Source: Desulfonatronospira sp.
GTDB lineage: Bacteria; Desulfobacterota; Desulfovibrionia; Desulfovibrionales; Desulfonatronovibrionaceae
Assembly: GCA_007125075.1 (NCBI GenBank)
Contig: SLDX01000019.1
Location: 1-64,000 of the forward strand
DNA: 64,000 nucleotides
Reading direction: 5' to 3'
Part shown: piece by piece, positions 1 through 9,524 of the stretch
How positions within the stretch are numbered: the stretch's first letter is position 1
Layout of the letters: every line of letters starts with the position of its first letter
Made by a program: the position numbers and the translations under genes
Notes under the pieces: generated by a model
Told to the model about the DNA's origin: nothing
Database searches by the model: none
What the model saw: the letters and a program-made list of their open reading frames with translations, nothing else

Positions 1-1
1 A

Positions 2-79
2 TGGTCGGGATGGCAGGATTCGAACCTGCGACCTCAGCGTCCCGAACGCTGCGCTCTAGCCAGACTGAGCCACATCCCG
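2..79 (-). tRNA. tRNA-Pro (anticodon CGG), CCA encoded
   Basis: Reverse complement CGGGATGTGGCTCAG...TTCGGGA...GGTTCGAATCCTGCCATCCCGACCA folds as a cloverleaf; the anticodon loop TTCGGGA gives CGG. Confidence 0.95.
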
Positions 80-127
80 AATGTTTAAATTTAAATCAAG
101 ATAAGCAAAAAATCAATACTTAGAATA

Positions 128-694
128 GTGTTCAATGATAAATTTCAAGTTAATCAGTCCGGGAGCAGTCTGATAGATAAGAATCAAAACAAAAAGAAAA
201 AACTAAGCCGCCGGGAATTGTTCAGGAACCTGTTCAGTATCCGCAGCGAATCCCTGGAAGGAGAAGTCTCGGGAATCGATCCGGATATGATTTATGCTGA
301 CAGGCTCATGAAAAAAAGGGATTATCAAAGGGCTCTTGAGTATTACACCCTGCGGCTGGAGAAAGAACCCGGACATCTTGAGGCAATGCGCAATCTGGGC
401 TACTGCAGATTCAAGCTTGGTGAGCCTGAAAAAGCAATAGAGGCTTTTGAAAAGGTCTTGAGTCTGCGCCCCGGAGATAACGTAGCTCTTCTTTATCTGG
501 GTCTGATCAATGCATACCGGGGCAATGGAGAAGAAGCAGTGCGGCACTGGAAATCATACTTCAACATTCATAAGCCTCTGATACAAAGAGAAATCAACCT
601 TATTCTGGCCAGACATGAACGAGGCGACCGGCTGGATCCTCAGGAAATGGCCGATATGGTTGCCCGGGCAATGGAAAAGCAGAAGAGCCGCTAA
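128..694 (+). CDS. TPR repeat protein
   Basis: TPR-like repeats (RALEYYTLRLEKEPGHLEAMRNLGYCRFKLGEPEKAIEAFEKVLSLRPGDNVA); GTG start. Confidence 0.8.
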   Translation: MFNDKFQVNQSGSSLIDKNQNKKKKLSRRELFRNLFSIRSESLEGEVSGIDPDMIYADRLMKKRDYQRALEYYTLRLEKEPGHLEAMRNLGYCRFKLGEPEKAIEAFEKVLSLRPGDNVALLYLGLINAYRGNGEEAVRHWKSYFNIHKPLIQREINLILARHERGDRLDPQEMADMVARAMEKQKSR

Positions 695-740
695 TTAGTT
701 TCCATCCGGAAAGTCGTTCTTTCCGGATGAAAACTAATTA
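692..740. terminator. Bidirectional terminator-like hairpin between convergent genes
   Basis: taattagtttccatccggaaag / ctttccggatgaaaactaatta: 22-bp inverted repeat with one G-U-type mismatch and a 5-nt loop. Confidence 0.8.
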
Positions 741-1240
741 TCCTTCTGCGATCCAGGATGGCTGGGCATCACGTTCTGGGCATCCAGGGTCAGCCCGATT
801 TCCCGGGCGCTTTCGCTTTTTTTCCACTCATCAAAGATCTCCAGCCACTTCTCAAAATCAAGAACTTTTTTATCCAGCTGATCTTCATGCAGTGAAACCC
901 AGGTGTTATACAGTTGAATTTCCGTCTTGAAAATCCTGTTGTCCAGTATCCTTGGCACAAGTCCAATTTCATAGACCTTGCCGTCAAATTCATCCATAAT
1001 GTGATCCGCAATCGCCTTGCGGCAAAGTTCCGGGTTGATCTCCTTATGATTGAGCGAACCAGCCAGTCTGGACAGATGTCCATATTCTTTTTCTAATCTT
1101 TCCAGCATCTGATCATCCAGATCCAGGGACAGCTTGCCTTCATTGTCCTGGATAAAATAGAAGCGAAGCCAAAGTTCAAACTTGAAAACTCTGGACAAGG
1201 ATTGTATGGCTTCGCTGGTTTTATTTTTTTTGTTTTGCAT
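734..1240 (-). CDS. Conserved hypothetical protein
   Basis: ORF of about 168 aa from ATG at 1240 with GGAG upstream; no family recognised. Confidence 0.6.
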   Translation of the reverse strand: MQNKKNKTSEAIQSLSRVFKFELWLRFYFIQDNEGKLSLDLDDQMLERLEKEYGHLSRLAGSLNHKEINPELCRKAIADHIMDEFDGKVYEIGLVPRILDNRIFKTEIQLYNTWVSLHEDQLDKKVLDFEKWLEIFDEWKKSESAREIGLTLDAQNVMPSHPGSQKDN

Positions 1241-1603
1241 GTTAATCTCCAAATGAAGCGTTATAAAAAAATGTTATGTCCCGTAAAAATTTAATCCAGC
1301 TTAGAATGTTGCAGAAAAAAAAATTTTAGCAGGAGAAATGCAAAAAAGGTATCAAATTTTCAATTTTCAGGGTTATGAGCAAAAGTTTGCATATGTAAAA
1401 CCCGTAATTAGTTTAATGGTTTGTTTAAAAGAAATAATTATAAATTGCAACTCTAAAATTTTGATGTAATTTATGATTGACAATATTTATTTGCTTAATT
1501 ATTTTTATATTAATTTTGTGGTTAAATAAAAAGGTACTATTAATACTTATTACATCATTCCGGCCAAAGAACTTAAAGAGCCGGATACCTGTTGGAGGTA
1601 GAA

Positions 1604-2002
1604 ATGGAAAATTACGTAAAACAGGCTCTTGAAATAGTCAAAGCTCAGGCAAGTGTGCGCAATATGACTGAGGAAGAAATAAATTCCATGATCAAGACTC
1701 TTACTCAGGGCATTAAGAGCGTTGCTGATCAAGAACTGGAAAAAGAAGAACAGCCTGTTGAGCCTGCTATAGATCCCAAAAAAGCAATTAAGGAAAAAAG
1801 CATTGTCTGTCTTGAGTGCAACAAATCATTCAAGGTTCTGACCAAGAAACATCTGGCAGCCCATAATCTTACACCCGAAGAATACAAGGCTAAATGGGGC
1901 TATAAAAAGAATGCTTCTCTTGTGGCCAAAAGTCTGGCCAGGGAACGGCGGAAAAAAATGCAGGACATGCGGCTCTGGGAGAAACGCAGGAAGGCACAGT
2001 AG
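1604..2002 (+). CDS. MucR/Ros-family zinc-finger transcriptional regulator
   Basis: VCLECNKSFKVLTKKHLAAHNLTPEEYKAKWGYKKNASLVAKSLARERRKKM is the MucR/Ros signature; GGAGG precedes ATG 1604. Confidence 0.92.
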   Translation: MENYVKQALEIVKAQASVRNMTEEEINSMIKTLTQGIKSVADQELEKEEQPVEPAIDPKKAIKEKSIVCLECNKSFKVLTKKHLAAHNLTPEEYKAKWGYKKNASLVAKSLARERRKKMQDMRLWEKRRKAQ

Positions 2003-2113
2003 AGCGCTGTTATCTTTAGTTGGCAGCAATTTCGGCGCAAGAGAAATGCTTTCTTTTCTGCCTGACCTCGATCACTGGTCAGGCGGGTAATTCAGATTTA
2101 ACTTTCTAAAGTA

Positions 2114-2189
2114 CAGAACGTCAGGTCCTGCTTGCGCAAAGCATGTACAAGCCATGATGCCGCAAGCAGAACGTTCTGAACAAGACCTG
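2114..2189. other. Bulged-stem / pseudoknot-capable inverted repeat between mucR and copZ-like gene
   Basis: CAGAACGT-CAGGTC-CTGCTTGCG-24 nt-CGCAAGCAG-a-ACGTTCTG-aacaa-GACCTG. Confidence 0.75.
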
Positions 2190-2194
2190 CCCTT

Positions 2195-2395
2195 TTATCC
2201 GCTTACTTTATAGCCAGTCTGGCGAACTGTTTCCCTGACCAATTCCATATCAACCTCCGGTTCGGCGTCAAAAGCAACTTCCTTGTCCTCCAGGCTTACC
2301 CGGACATTGGTTATTCCCGGCAGAGCATTAAGGGCATTAGTGACAGTATTCGCGCAGTGCTGACAGGACATTCCTTCTACCTTGATCTTTTTCAT
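2195..2395 (-). CDS. Heavy-metal-associated domain protein (CopZ-like copper chaperone)
   Basis: MKKIKVEGMSCQHCANTVTNAL: GMxCxxC HMA motif, 66 aa. Confidence 0.92.
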   Translation of the reverse strand: MKKIKVEGMSCQHCANTVTNALNALPGITNVRVSLEDKEVAFDAEPEVDMELVRETVRQTGYKVSG

Positions 2396-2602
2396 ATTTT
2401 CCTCCTATAATAAAAATAATGCTTTATACTATCGCAGCAGTCAAGCAGAAACTAAGTCTTTCGCAGTGTTCAGTTAATAGCTTGACTTTTTAAATTGCAT
2501 AAGAAAAGATAAAATTTTATGTAGTATTGTCTGTTTAAGAACAATATTTTTGTTCAATTTTTTAGGGTCCATAACAAGAGCCAGAATTATCAGGAGAAGA
2601 AT

Positions 2603-3328
2603 ATGCCGGTTTTGGTTGTAAATGTGGATCACGTGGCCACCATCAGGCAGGCGCGTATGGGCAGGGAGCCTGAGCCCGTTGCTGCCGCCCAGCTTTGCGA
2701 GTTTGGCGGAGCACAGGGCATAATAGTTCATTTGCGCGAAGATCGAAGGCACATTCAGGATAGAGATCTTGAGATGCTTAAAGCCACCATCGGACTCAAT
2801 CTGCATCTGGAGATGGCCGCAATTTCAGAAATGCAGGACATTGCCCTGAAAACCTCTCCGCATATGATCTGTCTGGTCCCGGAAAAAAGAGAAGAGTTGA
2901 CTACTGAAGGCGGCCTTGAGTGCAAAGGACGCGAACAATTCCTCAGGGACTATCTGGCCCCGTTCAGGGATGGGCTCATTCATACCAGCCTTTTCATAGA
3001 CGCCGACAAGTATCAGATTGATGCCGCAGCCGAGGCAGGGACTGAGTACGTCGAAATACATACAGGTCATTATGCCGATGCCGGGGATCCTGTAACAAGG
3101 CAGAACGAACTGGAGAAGATCATCGCAGGCATTGATCACGCGCTTTCTCTGGGACTGAAGGTTAATCTAGGGCATGGTCTTAATTATCAAAATATATTTG
3201 CTTTTGCCAGGATGCCGGGCATAAAAGAGTATTCAATCGGTCACTCGATTGTCTCCAGAGCGGTTATGGTGGGTATGGCCAGGGCTGTTGAGCAGATGGC
3301 CGTTATAATCCGCGGCTTTGTGGATTAA
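2603..3328 (+). CDS. pdxJ: Pyridoxine 5'-phosphate synthase
   Basis: [63 protein letters not shown]. Confidence 0.97.
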   Translation: MPVLVVNVDHVATIRQARMGREPEPVAAAQLCEFGGAQGIIVHLREDRRHIQDRDLEMLKATIGLNLHLEMAAISEMQDIALKTSPHMICLVPEKREELTTEGGLECKGREQFLRDYLAPFRDGLIHTSLFIDADKYQIDAAAEAGTEYVEIHTGHYADAGDPVTRQNELEKIIAGIDHALSLGLKVNLGHGLNYQNIFAFARMPGIKEYSIGHSIVSRAVMVGMARAVEQMAVIIRGFVD

Positions 3329-3418
3329 GGCAACTCATCTGTAAAAATTGATTTTGTTCCAAAGACTTATGAATAGTCCCTTTTTCTTAATGTATGTAAA
3401 CCGCGTGTCAGTACTGGC

Positions 3419-3790
3419 GTGATCGTCGGCCTGGGCATTGATGTGGTGGAGCTGGACCGGGTGAAGACTGCATATGAAAAATTCCGCATTCGATTCGTGA
3501 GCAGGATTCTGACCCAACGTGAAGCCCAATTATTGCCTGAAAGTCCAGTTGCTTATCTGGCTTCCAGATTTGCGGCCAAGGAGGCGGGAGTAAAAGCTCT
3601 GGGCACCGGTTTTTCACAGGGGATCACCTTAAAGCACCTGGAAATAGCAAGAGGCAAGAGCGGGCCGGTCCGGCTTATTTTTACAGGTCCTGCCCGGGAC
3701 AGATTCGAGTTTCTTGGAGGCCGAAGAGTTCATCTAAGCATTAGTCACGGACGCGATACCGCAGTCGCTGTGGTTATTTTGGAAAGATAG
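3419..3790 (+). CDS. acpS: Holo-[acyl-carrier-protein] synthase
   Basis: MIVGLGIDVVELDRV...RFAAKEAGVKALGTG...LSISHGRDTAVAVVILE. Confidence 0.96.
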   Translation: MIVGLGIDVVELDRVKTAYEKFRIRFVSRILTQREAQLLPESPVAYLASRFAAKEAGVKALGTGFSQGITLKHLEIARGKSGPVRLIFTGPARDRFEFLGGRRVHLSISHGRDTAVAVVILER

Positions 3791-3820
3791 ACCACTAACC
3801 AACAAAGCAGGAGTTTTGTT

Positions 3821-5398
3821 ATGTACCTGCCTCTGCCCACACCAGAGGAAATGGCCGCATGGGATCAAAAGTCCAGCCATGATTTCGGTCTGTGGCCGGA
3901 AATCCTCATGGAGAACGCCAGCCGGGAAGCCTTTAGAATGATCAAGCGCAAGATCGCCGACCTGCCCGGACGCTCAGCCCTGGTTTTTGCCGGATCCGGC
4001 AACAACGGAGGGGATGCCTTTGCCCTGGCCAGACATTTGTGGAACCATGACGTCAAGGTCATGATTCTGCATTCCAAAAGATTAAAAGAGTATAAAGGTG
4101 CTGCAGGCTATCATCTCTCCCTGCTTAGAAGCCTGGATATCCCCCATACCTATCTTTATGAATACAACCTGGATTTTTTAAAGGGAGTGGATATAATAGT
4201 TGACGGTCTTCTGGGTACTGGTTTTCGAGGAGAACTGCGTGAGGGCTATGATCAATGGATCAAAGCCATAAATAAGCTGGGAAGGAAAAGCTACATTGTC
4301 TCCCTGGATATACCTTCCGGTATCGATGGAATAACCGGCAAGCCGAGTCCTGTTGCAGTCATGGCCGATGATACCATTGCCTTTGAAGAAGCCAAGATCG
4401 GTCTGTTTCAGCCCGAAGCCAGACAATATGTGGGTTGTCTGAACATAGCCAAAATAGGCATTCCCCAGAAAATAAAAAGGGAAAATCCTCCTGTGCATTA
4501 TGCTCTGGATATTGATGTACTGAGTCTGCTCGATTTTCCCAAAAAAAACATGCATAAGAAAGAAAACGGACATGTGCTGGTTCTGGGTGGCTCCCAGGCT
4601 CTTTCCGGAGCCGCGGTCCTGGCCTGTATGGGAGCCTTGAGAGCCGGTTCAGGACTGGTAACCCTTGGCTGTCCCGCTGGTCTGGTCCGTGAAATCAGAA
4701 GCGGATGGCCGGAGATAATGACCTTGCCTCTTGGTGACAGCCCGGACTGGAATAAAGATATGCTCGCCCGCTTAAAAGAGGAATTGCCCCGGTTCGATTC
4801 CGTGGTCATAGGCCCTGGAATGGGGCGCAAAGAGAATGTGCTTGAGTTTATCAGGGGATATCTGGATTATGTTCATCCCAGGACCTTGTTTGACGCGGAT
4901 GCCCTGTACTGGCTGGCCCAGGATGAATCATTGCTTCGCGCCCTTTCCGAGCATAAGGAAGTAGTGTTGACTCCCCATCCTGGGGAGCTGGCCAGATTTT
5001 ACGGTATCTCTGCGAAGGAGATCAACACGGACCGATGTCATTACGCCAGGGAGTTTACTTCCAAATATAAATTTAATCTGGTCCTTAAGGGTGCATGCAC
5101 CATAATCTTCGGAAATGACCAGCATTTCTACATATCGCCTTTTGCAGTCCCCAATCTGGCTGTGGGAGGTTCCGGCGATGTTCTCTCCGGTGTGATCGCA
5201 AGCCTTATGGGCAGAAAAATGAGCACCCTGAATGCCACTAATCTGGGGGTTTACTGGCATGGTCTGGCAGGCAAGGAACTGGAAAAGAAATATCCTTTCC
5301 TGGGCAATCTGGCCAGAGAAATCGCCGAGTCCCTGCCCGCAGTAATGGCCAGGTTCAAAGAAGAAATCCGTGAATGCGATTCTCAGATATTCTGGTAA
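3821..5398 (+). CDS. nnr: Bifunctional NAD(P)H-hydrate epimerase / ADP-dependent dehydratase
   Basis: N-terminal YjeF-N (SGNNGGDAF) and C-terminal carbohydrate-kinase-like domain (GSGDVLSGVIASLMG). Confidence 0.95.
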   Translation: MYLPLPTPEEMAAWDQKSSHDFGLWPEILMENASREAFRMIKRKIADLPGRSALVFAGSGNNGGDAFALARHLWNHDVKVMILHSKRLKEYKGAAGYHLSLLRSLDIPHTYLYEYNLDFLKGVDIIVDGLLGTGFRGELREGYDQWIKAINKLGRKSYIVSLDIPSGIDGITGKPSPVAVMADDTIAFEEAKIGLFQPEARQYVGCLNIAKIGIPQKIKRENPPVHYALDIDVLSLLDFPKKNMHKKENGHVLVLGGSQALSGAAVLACMGALRAGSGLVTLGCPAGLVREIRSGWPEIMTLPLGDSPDWNKDMLARLKEELPRFDSVVIGPGMGRKENVLEFIRGYLDYVHPRTLFDADALYWLAQDESLLRALSEHKEVVLTPHPGELARFYGISAKEINTDRCHYAREFTSKYKFNLVLKGACTIIFGNDQHFYISPFAVPNLAVGGSGDVLSGVIASLMGRKMSTLNATNLGVYWHGLAGKELEKKYPFLGNLAREIAESLPAVMARFKEEIRECDSQIFW

Positions 5399-5478
5399 GC
5401 CCTGTGAGCTTTACAGGCACATGACAATAAAGAACTTCAGTTCCCCGGTGAGCTGTCTGGAAAATTAAGAGGGTTTAC

Positions 5479-5931
5479 ATGACCATTGCTGAAGATATTA
5501 TGACCACTGACTGCATCACAGTGCATCCGGAAACGGATATATCCGAAGCTGCAAGGCTTCTTCTTGAGGAAAATATAAACGGCATACCAGTGGTGGACCA
5601 GGATAACAGGCTGGTCGGAATCATCTGTCAAAGCGATCTGGTGGCCATGCAGATGAAGATCCCTCTGCCTTCGATGTTTACCCTTCTGGACAGCCTGGTT
5701 CCCTTGGCCTCCATGTCCCGGGTAGACAGGGAAATCAGAAAAATCACCGCCGCACGGGTAGAGGATGCCATGACTCCCGAACCTCTTGCAGTAACCAGGG
5801 ATACGCCGTTAGAAGAACTTGCGCAGATAATGGTGGACAAAAAATTCCACACCCTGCCCGTGGTGGAGAACAAAAAGCTGTTGGGTGTGGTGGGTAAGGC
5901 TGATGTGCTAAAGACGCTGCTTAAGGAATAA
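5479..5931 (+). CDS. Tandem CBS domain protein
   Basis: Two CBS repeats (AEDIMTTDCITVHPETDISEAARLLLEENINGIPVVD; VEDAMTPEPLAVTRDTPLEELAQIMVDKKFHTLPVVE). Confidence 0.92.
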   Translation: MTIAEDIMTTDCITVHPETDISEAARLLLEENINGIPVVDQDNRLVGIICQSDLVAMQMKIPLPSMFTLLDSLVPLASMSRVDREIRKITAARVEDAMTPEPLAVTRDTPLEELAQIMVDKKFHTLPVVENKKLLGVVGKADVLKTLLKE

Positions 5932-5987
5932 CATGCCCTTACCTATGTGCTTTTCTGCCTGAATTTCTGTTGTTTTAGGTATCCAGC

Positions 5988-6476
5988 GTGCAAAAAAAGA
6001 TCTCACTTTTTCTTCCAGACCAGAATGCCACCCTTGCCTTGGGCGGAAAGCTCGGCAGATTCCTCAGTTGCCGGACTGTGTATCCTGCGGTATTATTTCG
6101 AGGTGAGTTGGGAGCCGGCAAAACCACGATGATCCGGGGCATCGTCAGCGCCCTGCCCGGCGGGGATCAGGCCGAGATAAGCAGCCCCAGCTTCAATCTG
6201 GTGAATATATATCCTACCAGCCCCCAGACAGCCCATGTGGATCTGTACAGGCTGGGAGGAATGGATCTTGATGAGTTCGTTCAGGAGATTCTACTAAGTC
6301 AGGATATGCTCGTACTTGTGGAATGGAGCGAATATTTGAGTCCCGGGCTAACTCCTGCAGACAGAATTGAGGTTGCTCTCAGCTTTTCAGGGGAATCAAG
6401 AACTGCAGTTTTTTCTTTCCATGGGACAGGGGAAAAGTTTTCCATTTTGATAGAATATTCAGAGATTGAGGAGTGA
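5988..6476 (+). CDS. tsaE: tRNA t6A biosynthesis ATPase TsaE
   Basis: GELGAGKTTMIRGI...SSPSFNLVNIY...HVDLYRL...LVEWSEYL; GTG start. Confidence 0.93.
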   Translation: MQKKISLFLPDQNATLALGGKLGRFLSCRTVYPAVLFRGELGAGKTTMIRGIVSALPGGDQAEISSPSFNLVNIYPTSPQTAHVDLYRLGGMDLDEFVQEILLSQDMLVLVEWSEYLSPGLTPADRIEVALSFSGESRTAVFSFHGTGEKFSILIEYSEIEE

Positions 6477-6485
6477 TTAATAAAA

Positions 6486-7772
6486 ATGCGTGTTATAGTG
6501 CAAAAGTACGGAGGCAGCTCAGTAGCGGATCTTGAGCGCATGCTCAAGGTCAGGGAAAATGTGTTGAAAGCCCTGGACAAAGGTTACCGGGTCGTGGTCG
6601 TGCTTTCGGCCATTTACGGGGAAACAGACAGGCTTATCAACCTTGCCCGTTCCTGGTCCAAGCGTCCGGACAAATCAGAACTCGACGTTATTTTGTCCAC
6701 AGGAGAACAGATATCAGTTGCTCTTTTTGCCATGCTGCTCAAGGATTGCGGAGTAAAAGCCAGATCATTTCTGGGCTTTCAGATACCCATTCAAACCGAT
6801 CGCAGTTTTGGAATGGCCAGGATTCTGGATATTGAACATGAACATATCAAGCACATGCTTAAAGATTACGACGTTCTGGTGGTTGCCGGATTTCAGGGCT
6901 GCGATACTCAAAGGCGCATCACCACCCTGGGTCGGGGAGGCTCGGATACTTCTGCAGTAGCCCTGGCCGCGGTCCTGGACGCTGAATTATGCGAGATCTA
7001 TACCGATGTGGAAGGCGTATATACGACTGATCCGAATATCTGTTCCCAGGCCAGAAAAATGAACAAGATTGCTTATGATGAGATGCTGGAAATGGCCAGT
7101 ATGGGCGCCAAGGTGCTTCAGATACGTTCTGTGGAATTTGCCAAAAAGTATAACGTCCCGATACATGTCCGCTCCACTTTTTCGGACAATTCAGGGACTT
7201 ACGTCGTTCAGGAGGATAAGAGCATGGAAGCGGCAATGGTTTCCGGAATTGCTTATGATAAGGATCAAGCCAGGATCACCCTGGTGGATGTGGTCGACGC
7301 TCCAGGCACTGCCGCCGCCATTTTTGAGCCCATTTCCAGGGCCAATATCGTGGTGGACATGATAGTGCAGAACCCGAGCCGGCAAGGAGGCCGCACCGAT
7401 ATGACCTTTACTGTTCCCAAGAGCAGTATAGAGGATTCCTTGAACATACTTAAGAAGCTCAAGGACAAAATTGGGGCCAGAGAACTCCTGCATGATGCCA
7501 ATGTGGCCAAGGTCTCGGTCATAGGAGTGGGCATGCGCAATCATTCCGGGGTGGCGGCTATCGCATTTTCAGCTTTGAGAAAAGAAAATATCAATATTAT
7601 GATCATCAGCACCTCGGAAATAAAAATTTCCTGTCTGATAGAAGAGAAATACACAGAACTGGCAGTGCGCACCCTTCATGAAGCGTTCGGACTTGGCGAT
7701 GCTTACGATGCCAGCCTGAAAAAAGAAGAAGAAAGTCCGGCAACTACTGATCGTAGTCAGCCCTCAGAGTAA
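6486..7772 (+). CDS. lysC: Aspartate kinase
   Basis: VQKYGGSSVADLERM; TLGRGGSDTSAVALAA; two ACT domains at the C-terminus. Confidence 0.97.
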   Translation: MRVIVQKYGGSSVADLERMLKVRENVLKALDKGYRVVVVLSAIYGETDRLINLARSWSKRPDKSELDVILSTGEQISVALFAMLLKDCGVKARSFLGFQIPIQTDRSFGMARILDIEHEHIKHMLKDYDVLVVAGFQGCDTQRRITTLGRGGSDTSAVALAAVLDAELCEIYTDVEGVYTTDPNICSQARKMNKIAYDEMLEMASMGAKVLQIRSVEFAKKYNVPIHVRSTFSDNSGTYVVQEDKSMEAAMVSGIAYDKDQARITLVDVVDAPGTAAAIFEPISRANIVVDMIVQNPSRQGGRTDMTFTVPKSSIEDSLNILKKLKDKIGARELLHDANVAKVSVIGVGMRNHSGVAAIAFSALRKENINIMIISTSEIKISCLIEEKYTELAVRTLHEAFGLGDAYDASLKKEEESPATTDRSQPSE

Positions 7773-7886
7773 AGGTCAAGAATGTTGAAAGAAGGCGGGC
7801 AGGTAAGAGACAGTAAGCCGGACATGCTTTTAATCCGGGTTTAAGCCGATAAAAATAACTGAATTTTTCAGTCAAAGCGAAAGGTT

Positions 7887-9512
7887 ATGCACAAGATTCA
7901 AGTTTACGACACCACATTAAGGGACGGAACCCAGGCTGAGGATGTACATTTATCCACTGAGGATAAAATCAGGATTTCCCGCAAACTGGATGAACTGGGA
8001 ATCGATTATATAGAAGGCGGTTGGCCGGGCTCAAATCCCACGGACCACAGATTCTTTCAGGAGATACAGAATTATGCCCTGCACAACTCCAGGATAGTGG
8101 CCTTTGGAAGTACGCATATGGCCAAGAAGACGCCGGAAAGCGATCCCAATCTGGAGGCTTTGATCAAAGCCAAGACCAGGGTGGTGACCATTTTCGGCAA
8201 AACCTGGGATATCCACGTGAAGGACGCACTAAGAACCACCCTGGAGAGGAATCTGGAGCTGATTCATGATACCGCAGCCTATTTGAGACCGCAGGTGGAT
8301 GAACTTTTCTTTGACGCCGAGCATTTTTTTGACGGATTCAAGGCCAACAAAGAATATGCTCTGTCCTGTCTGCGCCAGGCACTGCAGGGCGGGGCAGAGG
8401 TGCTTGTGCTCTGCGACACCAACGGCGGCACCATCACCATGGAACTGGCCAGGATCATCCAGGAGGTGCAGAAGGAAATTCCCGAGGCCCGACTGGGCAT
8501 ACACGCCCATAATGATTCCGAGCTGGCCGTGGCCAACAGCATAACCGCGGTTGATCTTGGCTGCGTCCAGGTCCAGGGAACCATTAATGGTTACGGGGAG
8601 CGCTGCGGCAATGCCAATCTATGTTCCATAATACCCGTCCTGCAGTTGAAGATGGGCTACACCTGCCTGCCGGAAAACAATCTGAGCCTATTGGCTTCCA
8701 CTGCGCATTTTGTGGCTGATGTTGCCAATATTGGAGCGTTCCACCGTCAGCCCTTTGTGGGCAAGTCCGCTTTCGCTCATAAAGGCGGGGTGCATGTCAG
8801 CGCTGTACGCAAGAATCCAATGACCTACGAACATATTGTTCCTGAGCTGGTGGGCAATAAGCAGCGCATTCTTCTGTCCGATCTGGCAGGGCAGAGCAAC
8901 ATCCTGTTCAAGGCCAGGCAGTATGGATTTCATCTGGACAAGGACGATCCCTTTGTCCTTGATCTGTTGTCCCAACTCAAGGAGCTGGAGAGCCAGGGTT
9001 ATGAATATGCAGTGGCTGAAGCTTCCTTTGAACTGCTTCTGAACCGGACTCTGGGCCGGGCTCGCAGGTATTTCTCCCTGGATACGTACCGGGTGCTTGA
9101 ATCAAAAAAGAATCCGGCCGACAATCCTTTTTCCGAGGCCACGGTCATGGTCCGGGTGGGAGGAATGCAGGAACATACCGCAGCCACCGGCAAGGGACCT
9201 GTCAATGCTCTGGATAATGCAATGCGCAAGGCTTTGGAGCAATTTTATCCGACTTTAAGAGAAATGCATCTTATCGATTTCAAGGTCCGGGTTTTTGCCA
9301 TTAATGATACCGGCTCATATTCCGGCACCGCATCCAGAGTCAGGGTTCTCCTTGAATCTGCTGATCAGCACGGGCAGTGGATGACGGTAGGGGTTTCCTA
9401 CAACATAATAGAGGCCAGCAGGCAGGCCCTTGAGGATTCTCTGAACTACAAGCTGTTCAAGGATGATCAGGCCAAGCTGACCAAAGCCATCAGGGAGGCT
9501 GAACAGCCCTGA
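7887..9512 (+). CDS. cimA: (R)-citramalate synthase
   Basis: YDTTLRDGTQAEDVHLSTEDKIRI; GIHAHNDSELAVANS; C-terminal LeuA-dimer-type regulatory domain. Confidence 0.93.
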   Translation: MHKIQVYDTTLRDGTQAEDVHLSTEDKIRISRKLDELGIDYIEGGWPGSNPTDHRFFQEIQNYALHNSRIVAFGSTHMAKKTPESDPNLEALIKAKTRVVTIFGKTWDIHVKDALRTTLERNLELIHDTAAYLRPQVDELFFDAEHFFDGFKANKEYALSCLRQALQGGAEVLVLCDTNGGTITMELARIIQEVQKEIPEARLGIHAHNDSELAVANSITAVDLGCVQVQGTINGYGERCGNANLCSIIPVLQLKMGYTCLPENNLSLLASTAHFVADVANIGAFHRQPFVGKSAFAHKGGVHVSAVRKNPMTYEHIVPELVGNKQRILLSDLAGQSNILFKARQYGFHLDKDDPFVLDLLSQLKELESQGYEYAVAEASFELLLNRTLGRARRYFSLDTYRVLESKKNPADNPFSEATVMVRVGGMQEHTAATGKGPVNALDNAMRKALEQFYPTLREMHLIDFKVRVFAINDTGSYSGTASRVRVLLESADQHGQWMTVGVSYNIIEASRQALEDSLNYKLFKDDQAKLTKAIREAEQP

Positions 9513-9524
9513 GCTGCAATCCGC

